From HGM12713 sp045593725 (lineage in GTDB: Bacteria; Bacillota; Clostridia; Oscillospirales; CAG-272): a DNA stretch of 23,669 nt. The stretch's first letter is position 1, and every line of letters begins with the position of its first letter. This document shows, in pieces, positions 22,815 through 23,669 of this stretch. Below the pieces are notes generated by a model, which had not been told where the DNA came from, did not search any database, and saw only the letters and a program-made list of their open reading frames with translations. Made by a program: the position numbers and the translations under genes. Location: NCBI GenBank assembly GCA_045593725.1, contig JAZNXE010000037.1, forward strand, positions 1 to 23,669, read 5' to 3'.

Positions 22815-23435
22815 ATGAAAAAGTTTTTTGCTGAATTCAAAAAATTCATAACACGCGGAAATGTTGTTGATATGGCAGTCGGTGTTATCGTCGGTAGCTC
22901 CTTTACCGCGATAGTCAACGGACTCAGCAACTTCATTCTTAAGCCCGTTATCAACTGGCTTCTCGCCGTGCTTTTCGGAAAGGATACTCTCAGTGAGCTT
23001 TTCACTATGCTCAAGCCCGCGTACGTGCTTGACGAGGCGGGAAACGCTACCGCCGAGATAGACCTTGCCAACTCCATCTACATAGATTGGGGCTCATTTA
23101 TAAACGCGGTAATCAATTTCTTCCTTATCGCCCTCGTTCTCTTTACTATCGTTAAGATAATAAACAAATTCAGAGAGGAGCACAAGGAATTTAACGATAA
23201 GCTCGCCAAGGGCAAGCTCACCAAGGCGCAGAAAAAGGAGCTTAAGGCTAATGGCATCAAGCGGGGCGACAAGGAGGCTGTAAAGGCTTACATTGAGGAA
23301 AAGGCAAGACTTGAAAAAGAGGCTGCCGACACCGCTGCCGCCGAAGAAGCAGCAAAGGCAGCTGCCGAAAGAGCGGCAAATCCCACCGCCGAGGACCTGC
23401 TTAAGGAAATAATCGTCCTTCTTAAGAAGCAGTAA
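22815..23435 (+). CDS. mscL: Large-conductance mechanosensitive channel MscL, long-tailed
   Basis: MscL opens on membrane tension to release solutes during osmotic downshock. Its N-terminal part is typical: MKKFFAEFKKFITRGNVVDMAVGVIVG with pore helix TM1 (about 17-45), a periplasmic loop (about 50-90), and TM2 (about 92-115). The family is usually 120-150 residues, but this protein has 206. About 70 extra charged residues (118-190, lysine-rich then alanine/glutamate-rich and helical) sit between TM2 and the usual C-terminal bundle helix TAEDLLKEIIVLLKKQ. The tail is in frame and clean, so it is probably real rather than a fusion artefact. Confidence 0.92.
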   Translation: MKKFFAEFKKFITRGNVVDMAVGVIVGSSFTAIVNGLSNFILKPVINWLLAVLFGKDTLSELFTMLKPAYVLDEAGNATAEIDLANSIYIDWGSFINAVINFFLIALVLFTIVKIINKFREEHKEFNDKLAKGKLTKAQKKELKANGIKRGDKEAVKAYIEEKARLEKEAADTAAAEEAAKAAAERAANPTAEDLLKEIIVLLKKQ

Positions 23436-23442
23436 TTGGTAT

Positions 23443-23669
23443 TAAATAAATATCCCCCCGTATAACGGGGGGGTATTTCATTTTCGGGCATAGCCCTAAT
23501 ACTACTGGCTGAGCACAAGTGCGCTTTTATTGGCCTGCCAGCCATGCAATGGATACTTGCTACCCGTAAACGGGTTTCACCATGAGCCTCCCTTGTGTAA
23601 AGGGAGGTGGCATTTTCGCAAGAAAATGTCGGAGGGATTGTAAAAGGCAAAAATCTACACAAAACAATC
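23443..23669. mobile_element. MITE-like element B, second copy (inverted, cut by the window end)
   Basis: This starts eight bases after the mscL stop with ATAAATATCCCCCCGTATAA and the hairpin CCCCCCGT-ATA-ACGGGGGG. It continues through GGGCATAGCCC to a 133-bp stretch (23537-23669) identical in reverse complement to 16614-16746. The rest of the element lies outside the window. The hairpin followed by TATTTCATTTT may double as the mscL terminator. Confidence 0.75.

Overview
The window looks like a chromosome segment of a Gram-positive, probably spore-forming member of the Clostridia (an Oscillospirales/Christensenellales-like gut lineage would fit; this is inference). The reasons are a Clostridia-type cluster scpA-scpB-DUF2953-ytfJ/gerW-dacF-rluB, two SCxx-type lipoproteins, consensus sigma-A promoters (TTGACA-17-TATAAT), strong AGGAGG-type ribosome binding sites, and intergenic palindromic repeats of a kind I associate with gut Firmicutes.

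Layout. (1) About 177-10052, all on +: engB, a histidine phosphatase, lysA, an M50 membrane protease, scpA, scpB, a DUF2953 protein, a YtfJ/GerW-like spore protein, a DacF-type D-Ala-D-Ala carboxypeptidase, rluB, a GNAT-like protein, a BspA-type leucine-rich-repeat lipoprotein and a small ribbon-helix-helix-like protein. Gaps are mostly short, so one or a few long transcripts are likely, ending at a strong bidirectional terminator (10064-10107). (2) recA-recX on -, overlapping by one base, driven by a perfect sigma-A promoter. (3) A galactose-type sugar ABC transporter operon mglB-mglA-mglC on +, with a 208-bp inverted-repeat element between mglB and mglA. (4) A repeat-rich accessory strip (about 16480-17870). 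It holds a small SLOG-domain gene and an XRE regulator, transcribed divergently from overlapping face-to-face promoters that share a perfect 18-bp palindrome. It also holds an IS3-like terminus and two MITE-like elements. (5) On -, ABC-F ATPase -> mtnN -> luxS, i.e. the S-adenosylhomocysteine detoxification/AI-2 route joined to a ribosome-associated ATPase. (6) An XRE-S24 (LexA/CI-like) repressor facing a tiny eight-cysteine zinc-ribbon protein (TTG start) and a sigma-region-4/ArpU-like regulator, again with face-to-face consensus promoters. (7) mscL with its own promoter and an unusually long cytoplasmic tail, followed by an inverted copy of the accessory-strip repeat that runs off the window end.

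The most interesting non-gene signals are: a family of palindromic leader elements placed sense-oriented just upstream of start codons (engB, scpB, mglA, ABC-F), whose stems change sequence by compensatory substitutions; a scpB leader in which four segments can pair in mutually exclusive ways around the Shine-Dalgarno sequence; the two compact regulator modules with mutually exclusive promoters; and a MITE family (three layouts, four copies) in which each terminal repeat is itself a hairpin. I found no tRNA, rRNA or CRISPR array.
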